Source: Flavobacterium lacisediminis (GTDB taxonomy: Bacteria > Bacteroidota > Bacteroidia > Flavobacteriales > Flavobacteriaceae). From it: a stretch of DNA of 64,000 nt. Each line of letters begins with the position of its first letter. Position 1 is the first letter of the stretch. The position numbers and the translations under genes are program-made. The DNA is taken from the NCBI RefSeq assembly GCF_025909975.1, contig NZ_JAPCIO010000004.1, positions 1 to 64,000 on the forward strand, given 5' to 3'. This document shows, one piece after another, positions 1-7,064 of this stretch. The notes beneath the pieces are model-generated. The model had not been told where the DNA came from, searched no databases, and saw only the letters and a list, made by a program, of their open reading frames with translations.

Positions 1-45
1 CACGCACAAAACAGAAGAAGTGAATTCTTAATTGTGAAGAAATAA
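1..45 (+). CDS. C-terminal end of an OmpA-family protein (partial)
   Basis: Frame 1 is open from the window edge to a TAA at 43-45 and encodes the last 14 residues, HAQNRRSEFLIVKK. The pattern Q-N-R-R-x-E-F is the usual end of the OmpA/MotB peptidoglycan-binding domain, where the arginine pair follows the last helix. This would be an outer-membrane or lipid-anchored protein that contacts peptidoglycan. Only the tail is visible, so the N-terminal architecture is unknown. A strong hairpin terminator follows 20 bases downstream, which fits the end of a gene. Confidence 0.6.
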   Translation, partial: HAQNRRSEFLIVKK

Positions 46-65
46 TTCTTTTTAGAAATTAGAAC

Positions 66-94
66 AAAAAAGCAACTCGTAGAGTTGCTTTTTT
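66..94. terminator. Bidirectional hairpin terminator
   Basis: Arms AAAAAAGCAACTC (66-78) and GAGTTGCTTTTTT (82-94) pair perfectly around a 3-base loop. T-tracts on both strands let it end the OmpA-type gene on the plus strand and the permease gene on the minus strand. Confidence 0.85.
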
Positions 95-96
95 GT

Positions 97-1296
97 TTAA
101 CTAAATAATTTTTTATTGACAGTCCCTGATGCTATCCAAGAAGAAACTAAACCAAGAATTACTATTGTCATAATCACAATAACCATGTTTTGCCATTCAA
201 AAAGAACAGGATAAGGCATTGTAGGTGTAATCATGATAAAAGAAAAATACTGTTGAAGTAAAATAATCACAATTGCTAATCCTAATCCAATAACTAATCC
301 AAATAAGGTAATGATTATTCCTTGAGTAAAAAATATGGTGCGGATAGACGTTTGTGTAACGCCAATATTGTATAAAGTCTTAAGGTTGTCTCTTTTATCA
401 ATAATAATCATTACAATGGCTCCCGCAAGGCAAAATAAGGTAAGAATCACAACTAATGTACTAAACAAATAAATGAATAGGTTTTCTGATTGTAGCATTT
501 TATAAAGCGAATCGTTAAGTTGTGCTCGGTTTTTTATTTTGATTGAGTTGCCTAAAATAGAAGTGAGCTCTTCTCTAACTTGATTTTCATTTACGTTTGG
601 CTTAAGTTTTATTTCAAGATTAGTAATCTCATTGTTTTTTATGTCTAAAAAGGCATGAGCCAAATCAATGGAACAAAAAACATATTTACCATCTAATTCT
701 TCATTAATTGAATAAATTCCAGATGGGAATAATAAAACTTTATTAAAAGCTTCATTCGGATTTTCAATGTTGCCTTTTCCTGGTTTTGGAGCATAAGCTT
801 CCAAGCCATTGTTGTAATCAAATAATCCTAAGCCAAGTTTTCTGCTAATATCTGCTCCCACAACTACGTGCTCTGAATTGGTTTCAAACCATTCTCCAGC
901 ATATAAATGATTGTTGAAATCTGTTACCTGTATGAATTGATTGTCTACTCCTTTTATATGAGCAACTAATTCTTTGTTATCATACATGAAATAAACGCGC
1001 TCTTCAATAATTTTACTGTAGGAAACAATATTGTTACTCTTTTTAAGTAATTCTTCCTGTTTTGGGGTAACCACAAATGTTTTACCTGTAGTAGTTTCGA
1101 TTCGTAAATCAGGGTCGGAGGCATTAGCAAAATTTAAGCTAAATTCTTTCAATCCGCTAAAAACTGACAAAAAAACAAATAGCGCCATAGTGCTCGCTAT
1201 AATTCCAACAGAAGCAATTCCCGTAATGATGTTAATTGCTTTGTTTTTACTAAAACTTACAGCATATCGTTTGGCTATGTAAAAGGAAAGGTTCAA
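97..1296 (-). CDS. FtsX/LolE-type ABC transporter permease
   Basis: This 399-residue inner-membrane protein has the MacB/FtsX layout: one N-terminal membrane helix (about residues 20-45), a large periplasmic domain (about 50-270), then three helices near 272-298, 322-348 and 370-392. In Bacteroidota the family is annotated as a lipoprotein-release (LolC/E-like) permease. The ATPase partner is not in this window. The start is a TTG at 1296, two bases after the rbfA stop. It is supported because the first residues, M-N-L-S-F-Y-I-A-K-R, match the usual N-terminus of the family and no upstream start exists. It is co-transcribed with rbfA. The substrate cannot be told from sequence. Confidence 0.85.
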   Translation of the reverse strand: MNLSFYIAKRYAVSFSKNKAINIITGIASVGIIASTMALFVFLSVFSGLKEFSLNFANASDPDLRIETTTGKTFVVTPKQEELLKKSNNIVSYSKIIEERVYFMYDNKELVAHIKGVDNQFIQVTDFNNHLYAGEWFETNSEHVVVGADISRKLGLGLFDYNNGLEAYAPKPGKGNIENPNEAFNKVLLFPSGIYSINEELDGKYVFCSIDLAHAFLDIKNNEITNLEIKLKPNVNENQVREELTSILGNSIKIKNRAQLNDSLYKMLQSENLFIYLFSTLVVILTLFCLAGAIVMIIIDKRDNLKTLYNIGVTQTSIRTIFFTQGIIITLFGLVIGLGLAIVIILLQQYFSFIMITPTMPYPVLFEWQNMVIVIMTIVILGLVSSWIASGTVNKKLFS

Positions 1297-1297
1297 A

Positions 1298-1690
1298 TTA
1301 CGATTTCTTTCTTTTTTCTAATAAATCAGGATTCTCAATAGGGTTTTCTTCTCCAGTTAGCGCTTTGTCGATTTTTTCGATGTAGTCTAAACTGTCATCG
1401 ATGTAGAAAATTAAATTTGGAACCTTACGTAATTGGTTTTTTACGCGTTGTGCTAAGTCGTGCTTAATAAGTGGAGCATTACTTTTAACTGCTGCTAAAA
1501 TTTCGGGTGCTTTATCTGTAGGGAATACACTTAAATGAACTTTTGCAATGGATAAATCTGAAGTTACATTTACTTTTGAAACCGAAATCACTAGGTTGTT
1601 GATGTTATTTTTACGGATTTCACCTTGCAAAATCGAAACTAAGTCGTTTTGTAAAAGTGCTCCTATTTTTTTTTGTCTATTTGTTTCCAT
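1298..1690 (-). CDS. rbfA: 30S ribosome-binding factor RbfA
   Basis: A 130-residue protein of the RbfA family, which binds the 30S subunit and helps 16S rRNA 5'-end maturation and cold adaptation. The N-terminus (M-E-T-N-R-Q-K-K-I-G-A-L-L) and the KH-like core with 'ISVSKVNVTSDLSIAKVHLS' are typical. I chose the ATG at 1690. A longer frame begins 15 bases upstream, but the extra MYFCI has no counterpart in the family. The stop is one base from the TTG of the permease, so the two are translationally linked. Confidence 0.93.
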   Translation of the reverse strand: METNRQKKIGALLQNDLVSILQGEIRKNNINNLVISVSKVNVTSDLSIAKVHLSVFPTDKAPEILAAVKSNAPLIKHDLAQRVKNQLRKVPNLIFYIDDSLDYIEKIDKALTGEENPIENPDLLEKRKKS

Positions 1691-1777
1691 GATGCAAAAA
1701 TACATAAAAATTCATCAAGCCGTATCCTTTTGTAACTATATATAAATGTCTATGCTTAATCCTTGCCGCTTTTTTGT

Positions 1778-1785
1778 TAACTTTG
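1778..1785 (+). promoter_or_regulatory. Flavobacterial -7 promoter element for mce
   Basis: TAACTTTG fits TAnnTTTG and lies 22 bases before the ATG of the epimerase gene. No clear TTTG -33 element is seen at the expected 17-23 base distance. Confidence 0.5.
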
Positions 1786-1807
1786 AAGTCGATTTAAATT
1801 ATTAAAA

Positions 1808-2209
1808 ATGAGAAAAATTGAACATATAGGAATTGCTGTAAAAAGTTTGGAAGCTTCTAATCTTTTATTTGAAAAATTATTTGGACAACCACCATATAAG
1901 GAAGAAGAAGTGGTAAGTGAGGGTGTGAAAACTTCTTTTTTTATGAATGGGCCTAATAAGATAGAATTACTTGAAGCAACAAATCCAGAAAGTCCAATCG
2001 CTAAATTTTTAGAAAAAAAAGGAGAAGGAATCCATCACATCGCTTTTGACGTAAATGACATTAATGAAGAAGTTGTTCGGTTAAAAAACGAAGGTTTTGT
2101 GATTTTAAATGAAGTTCCTAAGAAAGGTGCTGATAATAAATTGGTTGTGTTTTTGCATCCAAAAGGCACGAATGGTGTACTAATAGAGCTTTGTCAAGAA
2201 ATCAAATAA
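1808..2209 (+). CDS. mce: Methylmalonyl-CoA epimerase
   Basis: A 133-residue VOC-fold metalloenzyme that interconverts (2R)- and (2S)-methylmalonyl-CoA between propionyl-CoA and succinyl-CoA. The opening M-R-K-I-E-H-I-G-I-A-V gives the first metal ligand H6. Further expected ligands are E53 or E54 (K-I-E-L-L-E), H77 (G-I-H-H-I-A-F-D-V) and E127 (V-L-I-E-L). Length and the two beta-alpha-beta-beta-beta modules are normal for the family. It is a single gene with its own -7 element and a tRNA downstream. The mutase partner genes are not in the window. Confidence 0.93.
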   Translation: MRKIEHIGIAVKSLEASNLLFEKLFGQPPYKEEEVVSEGVKTSFFMNGPNKIELLEATNPESPIAKFLEKKGEGIHHIAFDVNDINEEVVRLKNEGFVILNEVPKKGADNKLVVFLHPKGTNGVLIELCQEIK

Positions 2210-2268
2210 AGTTTAAAAAAAGATTTGGTTGCCATAAAAATTAGTCTTAATATTGCAACTTCAATACT

Positions 2269-2342
2269 GGTCCTATAGCTCAGTTGGTTAGAGCACCTGA
2301 CTCATAATCAGGTGGTCCCTGGTTCGAGCCCAGGTGGGACCA
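2269..2342 (+). tRNA. tRNA with CAT anticodon (probably tRNA-Ile2, possibly elongator tRNA-Met)
   Basis: A 74-base cloverleaf. The acceptor stem GGTCCTA pairs with TGGGACC (one G-T pair), with discriminator A. The D-loop contains AGTTGGTTAGA, the anticodon loop is CTCATAA with anticodon CAT on a CCTGA/TCAGG stem, and the T-loop is GGTTCGAGCC. CCA is not encoded. C4-G69 and C5-G68 in the acceptor stem resemble the identity set that TilS reads on tRNA-Ile2 in E. coli, where CAU is changed to lysidine-AU. Elongator Met tRNA of E. coli lacks these pairs, so I favour Ile2, but sequence alone does not settle it. The rest of the 2210-2534 interval is AT-rich with no gene seen. Confidence 0.93.
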
Positions 2343-2534
2343 CTTTTATTGTATTAATAAATAAGAAAATACTTATAAATTACAAAAATTAAGTTTTTTT
2401 TAAGTTTTTTTCTAAAAATAACTTGTAAAGTATAAAAATATTTATATTTTCGTGTTTTCTAATGAGTTCGTGTTGTAGAATATAAACTTATTATTAAATA
2501 ATTTCTTTTATTAGTAGAAGAATGATATAAATTA

Positions 2535-2542
2535 TACTTTTG
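2535..2542 (+). promoter_or_regulatory. -7 promoter element for the small secreted protein
   Basis: TACTTTTG fits TAnnTTTG. Its last three bases are the TTG at 2540, which rules that TTG out as a start codon. The expected transcription start is close to the ATG at 2549. Confidence 0.55.
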
Positions 2543-2560
2543 CGCCCAATGAGAACAATT

Positions 2561-2764
2561 ATGAATAAAATTATAACAATTTTAGTAGTACTATTTAGTA
2601 TTCAAGGTGTTTTAGCTGCAGATCAAAATCCGCCACCACCAACTCCACCACCGCCACCAGGTTTACCTATTGATGGAGGTATAGTTGTACTATTTGTTTT
2701 GGCATTAGTTTCTGGTTATTATTTATCTAAGAAATATATATCTATAAAAAAAGGCTCTTTGTAA
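2561..2764 (+). CDS. Small proline-rich secreted/anchored protein, PID-CTERM-like
   Basis: A 67-residue protein. It has a signal peptide (M-N-K-I-I-T-I-L-V-V-L-F ending A-L-A/A-A-D or nearby), then a short proline run (Q-N-P-P-P-P-T-P-P-P-P-P-G) and the motif G-L-P-I-D-G-G-I. A hydrophobic helix and a lysine-rich tail (S-K-K-Y-I-S-I-K-K) follow. The PIDGG-helix-basic tail order resembles the PID-CTERM sorting signal of flavobacteria, thought to be processed by an exosortase-like enzyme; that is recall, not proof. In-frame starts at 2540 (TTG) and 2549 (ATG) overlap or touch the promoter, so 2561 is preferred, though 2549 could be used without a leader. The mature part is almost only linker, so the cargo role is unclear. 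Confidence 0.65.
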   Translation: MNKIITILVVLFSIQGVLAADQNPPPPTPPPPPGLPIDGGIVVLFVLALVSGYYLSKKYISIKKGSL

Positions 2765-2776
2765 GAGCCTTTTTTT
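2746..2776. terminator. Bidirectional terminator overlapping two coding ends
   Basis: AAGGCTCTT (2751-2759) pairs with AAGAGCCTT (2763-2771), extended by A and T runs on either side. The left arm lies inside the last codons (K-K-G-S-L) of the small secreted protein, and the right arm touches the ribE stop codon, so one hairpin serves both convergent genes. Confidence 0.8.
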
Positions 2777-3365
2777 ATTTTCTTAATTCATTCAATCGAC
2801 TTACATATTTTCCAATTACATCGAATTCTAAATTTACGGTTGTGCCAATTTTAAAAGTATTAAAATTAGTATGATCAAAAGTGTAAGGAATAATGGCAAC
2901 ACGAAAAGTGTTTAACCCTGAATTCACTACAGTCAAACTTGTTCCGTTTATCGTAATCGAACCTTTTTCAATTGTAATGTTGTTTAAAGAGGCGTCATAT
3001 TCAAACGTGAAAACCCAACTTCCATTCGCTTCCTTAATATTGATACATGTTCCAGTTTGGTCAACATGTCCTTGAACAATGTGTCCGTCAAGTCTATCGC
3101 CAAGTTTCATAGCGCGTTCTAAATTTACAACATCACCTACACTCCAAGTTCCAATAGAAGTCTTATCGATAGTTTCTTTAATCGCAGTTACCGTGTAGTT
3201 TTTGTTTTCAATTTTTACAACGGTCAAGCAAATGCCATTATGGGCTACGCTTTGGTCTATTTTTAATTCATGTGTAATTTCAGATTCTACCGTTAAGTGC
3301 AGGTTTTCCTGATCTTTTTCGATTTCTTTTATAATTCCGAGGGTTTCTATAATTCCGGTAAACAT
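2775..3365 (-). CDS. ribE: Riboflavin synthase, alpha subunit
   Basis: A 196-residue enzyme that dismutates two 6,7-dimethyl-8-ribityllumazines to riboflavin. It carries two tandem lumazine-binding barrels of about 95 residues each. The first starts M-F-T-G-I-I-E-T-L-G and holds N-G-I-C-L-T-V-V; the second holds I-N-G-T-S-L-T-V-V. The longer reading frame adds 20 residues upstream, but family members begin at MFTGI, so 3365 is chosen. It is divergent from pdxA with a short shared control region and ends at a terminator shared with the convergent small gene. No FMN riboswitch is visible upstream. Confidence 0.95.
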   Translation of the reverse strand: MFTGIIETLGIIKEIEKDQENLHLTVESEITHELKIDQSVAHNGICLTVVKIENKNYTVTAIKETIDKTSIGTWSVGDVVNLERAMKLGDRLDGHIVQGHVDQTGTCINIKEANGSWVFTFEYDASLNNITIEKGSITINGTSLTVVNSGLNTFRVAIIPYTFDHTNFNTFKIGTTVNLEFDVIGKYVSRLNELRK

Positions 3366-3382
3366 AACTGATTTAATTTTAC

Positions 3383-3390
3383 TAAATTTG
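3383..3390 (+). promoter_or_regulatory. -7 promoter element for pdxA
   Basis: TAAATTTG matches TAnnTTTG, 33 bases before the pdxA ATG and within the 58-base ribE-pdxA intergenic region. No -33 TTTG was found at normal spacing. Confidence 0.5.
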
Positions 3391-3423
3391 CACATCAAAA
3401 GTAAGCAATAAATCACATTTGTC

Positions 3424-4473
3424 ATGGTTAAAAAAGCAGAAAATATAATTGTTGGAATTTCGATTGGAGATTTAAATGGTATTGGAAGCGAGGTTATTTT
3501 AAAAACATTTGAAGATACTCGAATGTTAGAATTGTGTACGCCTGTAATTTTTGCGAATGTAAAAATCGTTTCTTTTTTAAAGAAAGAGCTAAAGTTAGAT
3601 GTTGCTATTCATGGAATTGACAAATTAGAACAATTAGTTGTTGGAAAAATCAATGTATTGAATGTTTGGCGTGAAGGTGTAAATTTAGAATTCGGGAAAA
3701 ATGATGATGTTGTAGGAAGTTATGCTATAAAATCTTTTGTTGCAGCTACTAAAGCGCTAAAAGAAGGATTGGTTGATGTTTTGGTAACAGCGCCTATTAA
3801 TAAGTATAATATTCAATCAGAAGAATTCAAATTCCCAGGTCACACTGATTATTTAGATAAAGAGTTAGAAGGCGATGCGTTAATGTTAATGGTGCACGAT
3901 GATTTACGTGTTGGATTACTTACTGATCATGTTCCAGTGAATGAAGTAGCGAAACATTTGAATGAAAAATTAATTTCGAGTAAAATTAAAACCATCATTC
4001 AAACGTTGAAGCAAGATTTTGAAATTGAAAAACCAAAAGTAGCTGTTTTAGGATTGAATCCACATTCAGGAGATAATGGTGTGATTGGTCAAGAAGAAGA
4101 AAGAATTATAAAACCAGCATTAAAGAAATTATTTGAAGCAGGAAACATGGTTTTCGGACCTTTTCCAGCGGACGGATTTTTTGGTTCGGCACAATATGAA
4201 AAATACGATGCGGTAATTGCAACTTATCATGATCAAGGATTGATTCCTTTCAAAACATTGTCGTTTGGTAACGGAGTAAATTACACAGCAGGGTTAAATA
4301 AAATTAGAACTTCTCCCGATCACGGAACTGCGTATGAAATTGCAGGTAAAGGAGTGGCTAATCACGAGTCATTTAAAGAGGCAGTTTATTTAGCAATTGA
4401 TATTTATAACAAAAGAAATGACTATCAAGAGCTGATTAAAAACCCTTTAAAAACAAAAGAAAAACAGTTATAA
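3424..4473 (+). CDS. pdxA: 4-hydroxythreonine-4-phosphate dehydrogenase
   Basis: A 349-residue NAD-dependent enzyme of the DXP-dependent pyridoxal phosphate pathway that oxidises and decarboxylates 4-phosphohydroxy-threonine. Motifs include G-D-L-N-G-I-G-S-E near the N-terminus, T-A-P-I-N-K, F-P-G-H-T-D-Y-L, A-T-Y-H-D-Q-G-L-I-P-F-K and S-P-D-H-G-T-A-Y-E-I-A-G-K-G. The histidines in the last three provide the divalent-metal site. Length is normal. The start ATG is the first in frame and follows a -7 element. dxs, which makes the other pathway substrate, lies about 48 kb away in the same window. Confidence 0.95.
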   Translation: MVKKAENIIVGISIGDLNGIGSEVILKTFEDTRMLELCTPVIFANVKIVSFLKKELKLDVAIHGIDKLEQLVVGKINVLNVWREGVNLEFGKNDDVVGSYAIKSFVAATKALKEGLVDVLVTAPINKYNIQSEEFKFPGHTDYLDKELEGDALMLMVHDDLRVGLLTDHVPVNEVAKHLNEKLISSKIKTIIQTLKQDFEIEKPKVAVLGLNPHSGDNGVIGQEEERIIKPALKKLFEAGNMVFGPFPADGFFGSAQYEKYDAVIATYHDQGLIPFKTLSFGNGVNYTAGLNKIRTSPDHGTAYEIAGKGVANHESFKEAVYLAIDIYNKRNDYQELIKNPLKTKEKQL

Positions 4474-4495
4474 ACAAAAAAATGTTCACAACTGG

Positions 4496-4524
4496 TTTGA
4501 ATTTATAAATATTTTATATCTTTG
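4496..4524 (+). promoter_or_regulatory. Promoter of the DUF177-rpmF operon
   Basis: TTTG (4496-4499), 17 bases, then TATCTTTG (4517-4524). This is a complete Bacteroidota -33/-7 pair, giving a leader of roughly 25 bases before the ATG at 4555. Confidence 0.75.
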
Positions 4525-4554
4525 CACACCTTTTAAAAAGGTAAAACTGTTGTT

Positions 4555-5094
4555 ATGAATGATTTAAAAGAATATTTAATACCATTCGTGGGATTAAAAA
4601 TAGGGAAGCATCAGTTTGATTATCAAATAGATAATACGTTCTTTAAAAACTTTGATTACGACGAATACAATGCCGTTTCAGTCAAAGTTGATATTGTTTT
4701 AGAGAAGAAAAGCACTATGCTTGAACTCGATTTTAAGCACAAAGGAACAGTAAATGTACCTTGCGATGTGTCTGGAGAAGAGTTTGATTTGCCAATTAAA
4801 GGAAAATTAAAACTTTTAGTTAAGTTTGGAGATGCCTTTAATGATGAGAATGAGGAGTTGCTCATTTTGCCTCATGGTGAATTTCAAGTAAATGTGGCGC
4901 AATATATATATGAGTCTATTATATTGTCAGTTCCTTTACGAAGAGTACATCCAGGTGTTAAAGATGGTTCTTTAACAGATGTAATTGAAAAACTGGAATC
5001 GCTTTCTCCAAAAGAAAACAAAAAAGAAGAACAACAAAATAATGATATTGACCCTAGATGGGAGAATTTAAAAAAACTATTAACGGATAAATAA
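4555..5094 (+). CDS. DUF177 (YceD) family protein
   Basis: A 179-residue cytosolic protein of the YceD/DUF177 family, almost always encoded directly upstream of rpmF and linked in plants and bacteria to 23S rRNA accumulation. The conserved core is G-T-V-N-V-P-C-D-V-S-G-E-E-F. Only one cysteine of the usual pair remains. An acidic-lysine tail (K-E-N-K-K-E-E-Q-Q-N-N) precedes a conserved D-P-R-W-E-N-L end. It is 9 bases from rpmF and co-transcribed from the strong promoter at 4496-4524. The molecular role is not settled for the family. Confidence 0.88.
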   Translation: MNDLKEYLIPFVGLKIGKHQFDYQIDNTFFKNFDYDEYNAVSVKVDIVLEKKSTMLELDFKHKGTVNVPCDVSGEEFDLPIKGKLKLLVKFGDAFNDENEELLILPHGEFQVNVAQYIYESIILSVPLRRVHPGVKDGSLTDVIEKLESLSPKENKKEEQQNNDIDPRWENLKKLLTDK

Positions 5095-5103
5095 AATAGA
5101 ACA

Positions 5104-5298
5104 ATGGCACATCCTAAGAGAAGACAGTCGTCTACAAGAAGAGATAAAAGAAGAACACATTACAAAGCGACAGTTGCTCAAATCGCAACATGTCCAATAA
5201 CTGGTGAAGCACACTTATACCACAGAGCTTACTGGCATGAAGGTAAAATGTACTACAGAGGTCAAGTTGTAATTGATAAAAATGAAGCAGTAGCTTAA
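5104..5298 (+). CDS. rpmF: 50S ribosomal protein L32
   Basis: A 64-residue basic protein of the large ribosomal subunit, starting [17 protein letters not shown] as in all L32 proteins. The region that holds a four-ligand zinc knuckle in many bacteria reads [11 protein letters not shown] here, with only one cysteine, so this is the zinc-independent (C-minus) form. It is the second gene of the DUF177-rpmF operon and is followed by a strong terminator. Confidence 0.97.
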   Translation: MAHPKRRQSSTRRDKRRTHYKATVAQIATCPITGEAHLYHRAYWHEGKMYYRGQVVIDKNEAVA

Positions 5299-5320
5299 TT
5301 GCATCAGAGAAAAAATAGAG

Positions 5321-5348
5321 AAAACTCTCACATTGTGAGAGTTTTTTT
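5321..5348 (+). terminator. Terminator after rpmF
   Basis: AAAACTCTCAC (5321-5331) and GTGAGAGTTTT (5335-5345) pair around ATT, followed by a run of T. It separates the L32 operon from fabH. Confidence 0.85.
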
Positions 5349-5379
5349 GTTAAGTACCTATTTCGTTTATAATTAACAA

Positions 5380-5398
5380 AAACGAATAGGATTCGTTT
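5380..5398. promoter_or_regulatory. Perfect 8-3-8 palindrome upstream of fabH (candidate operator)
   Basis: AAACGAAT-AGG-ATTCGTTT is a perfect inverted repeat 67 bases upstream of the fabH ATG and past the rpmF terminator. It has no T-tract, so it is unlikely to be a terminator. The TTTG at its right end (5396-5399) could be a -33 element. Operator function is inferred. Confidence 0.4.
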
Positions 5399-5465
5399 GA
5401 AATTTTTTTTGTAATTTCCACCACTTTTTGAATCTTAAAAATTCAGAAGGAAAAATTAATCGAAG

Positions 5466-6461
5466 ATGAATAAAATAACAGCAGCAATTACGGCAGTAGG
5501 TTCTTATGTTCCCGACTTTGTTCTGTCGAATCAAGTATTGGAAACATTAGTAGATACTAATGACGAATGGATTACCACTCGTACCGGAATTAAAGAAAGA
5601 AGATTGTTAAAAGAAGAAGGCCAAGGTACTTCTTTCATGGCAATTAAAGCCGCTCAAAACTTATTAGAGAAAGCCAATTTAGATCCTAAAGATATCGATT
5701 TAGTGATTATGGCAACGGCAACACCAGATATGCCAGTAGCTTCAACTGGAGTTTATGTAGCTACACAAATTGGCGCAACAAATGCCTTTGCATTTGATTT
5801 ACAAGCCGCTTGTTCGAGTTTCCTTTACGGAATGTCTGCAGCATCAGCTTATATTGCATCTGGAAAATACAAAAAAGTTTTATTAATTGGTGCCGATAAA
5901 ATGTCATCAATTATTGATTATACAGACAGAGCTACTTGTATCATCTTTGGTGATGGAGCAGGAGCCGTATTGTTTGAACCAAATACAGAAGGATTAGGTC
6001 TTCAAGATGAAATTCTAAAAAGTGATGGAATCGGAAGAGAATTCTTAAAAATTGAAGCGGGTGGTTCTATTTTACCTCCTTCAGAAGAAACCGTTAAAAA
6101 CAAACAACATTTTGTTTTCCAAGACGGAAAAACGGTTTTCAAATATGCTGTTTCTGGAATGGCTGATGTAAGTGAGAAAATCATGGAGCGCAACAATTTA
6201 TCTCACGACGATATCAATTGGTTAGTAGCGCATCAGGCAAACAGAAGAATTATCGATGCTACTGCAAATCGTATGGAGTTAGACGAATCTAAAGTTCTAA
6301 TCAACATTCAAAAATACGGAAATACCACTTCGGCAACCCTACCTTTATTATTATCAGATTTCGAAAACCAATTGAAAAAAGGAGATAACATTATCTTTGC
6401 AGCTTTTGGTGGCGGATTCACATGGGGTGCTATCTATTTAAAATGGGCTTACACTAAATAA
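5466..6461 (+). CDS. fabH: 3-oxoacyl-ACP synthase III (FabH)
   Basis: A 331-residue condensing enzyme that starts fatty-acid synthesis by joining an acyl-CoA primer to malonyl-ACP. The catalytic triad is visible: C116 in D-L-Q-A-A-C-S-S-F, H256 in V-A-H-Q-A-N-R-R-I and N286 in Y-G-N-T-T-S-A. In branched-chain-rich Bacteroidota this enzyme usually takes isobutyryl- or isovaleryl-type primers, which cannot be read here. It heads a fabH-accB-accC set. The E. coli-type order rpmF-plsX-fabH is kept except that plsX is missing. Confidence 0.95.
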   Translation: MNKITAAITAVGSYVPDFVLSNQVLETLVDTNDEWITTRTGIKERRLLKEEGQGTSFMAIKAAQNLLEKANLDPKDIDLVIMATATPDMPVASTGVYVATQIGATNAFAFDLQAACSSFLYGMSAASAYIASGKYKKVLLIGADKMSSIIDYTDRATCIIFGDGAGAVLFEPNTEGLGLQDEILKSDGIGREFLKIEAGGSILPPSEETVKNKQHFVFQDGKTVFKYAVSGMADVSEKIMERNNLSHDDINWLVAHQANRRIIDATANRMELDESKVLINIQKYGNTTSATLPLLLSDFENQLKKGDNIIFAAFGGGFTWGAIYLKWAYTK

Positions 6462-6487
6462 AAACAAACTAAACTAAATCAAATATT

Positions 6488-6973
6488 ATGGATATTAGAG
6501 AGATTCAAAACCTAATCAAATTTGTAGCCAAATCGGGCGCTACAGAAGTTAAATTAGAAATGGACGATTTTAAAATCACCATAAAAACAACTACTGAAGG
6601 AACAGAAAGCACTACAACTTACGTGCAACAAATGCCAATGCAAGCAGCGCCTCAAATGGCAGCTCCTCAAGTAGTAGCAGCTCCTGTTGTTACTGATGCT
6701 CCAGCAGCTCCAGCAGCTGATGATAGCGCAAAATATATTACTGTAAAATCACCAATCATTGGTACTTTCTATAGAAAACCTGCACCAGACAAACCAATGT
6801 TTGTTGAAGTAGGTTCAACTATCGGAAAAGGAGATGTTCTTTGTGTGATTGAAGCAATGAAATTATTCAACGAAATCGAATCAGAAGTTTCAGGAAAAAT
6901 CGTGAAAATTTTAGTAGATGATTCTTCTCCAGTTGAATTTGATCAACCTTTATTCTTAGTTGATCCATCTTAA
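6488..6973 (+). CDS. accB: Acetyl-CoA carboxylase biotin carboxyl carrier protein
   Basis: A 161-residue BCCP that carries carboxybiotin between AccC and the carboxyltransferase. The N-terminal part ([10 protein letters not shown]) makes contact with the carboxylase. An Ala/Pro/Val-rich flexible linker runs from about residue 48 to 78, and the biotinyl domain carries the motif E-A-M-K-L with K125 as the biotinylated lysine. It lies 26 bases after fabH and 91 bases before accC, almost surely one transcription unit. Confidence 0.96.
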   Translation: MDIREIQNLIKFVAKSGATEVKLEMDDFKITIKTTTEGTESTTTYVQQMPMQAAPQMAAPQVVAAPVVTDAPAAPAADDSAKYITVKSPIIGTFYRKPAPDKPMFVEVGSTIGKGDVLCVIEAMKLFNEIESEVSGKIVKILVDDSSPVEFDQPLFLVDPS

Positions 6974-7056
6974 TAAAGTTAGAAGTTAGAAGTTGGAAGT
7001 TAGAAGTTTTCTTTCTTCATAATTGTCTAATTGACACATTGTCTAATTATCTAATT
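6974..7056. repeat. Low-complexity word repeat between accB and accC
   Basis: Four imperfect copies of a GTTAGAAGTT-type word are followed by three copies of a TTGTCTAATT-type word interrupted by GACACA. It has no coding potential and no hairpin. Similar patches occur elsewhere in the window (8988-9038, 38077-38120, 63829-63898). Confidence 0.7.
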
Positions 7057-7064
7057 AAAAAAAC

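Noticed and set aside
1031..1282. 83-codon plus-strand ORF
   Set aside because: Lies wholly inside the permease gene on the other strand; no family features.
6974..7056. Possible CRISPR-like array
   Set aside because: Words are only about 10 bases, imperfect and lack unique spacers; no cas genes near.
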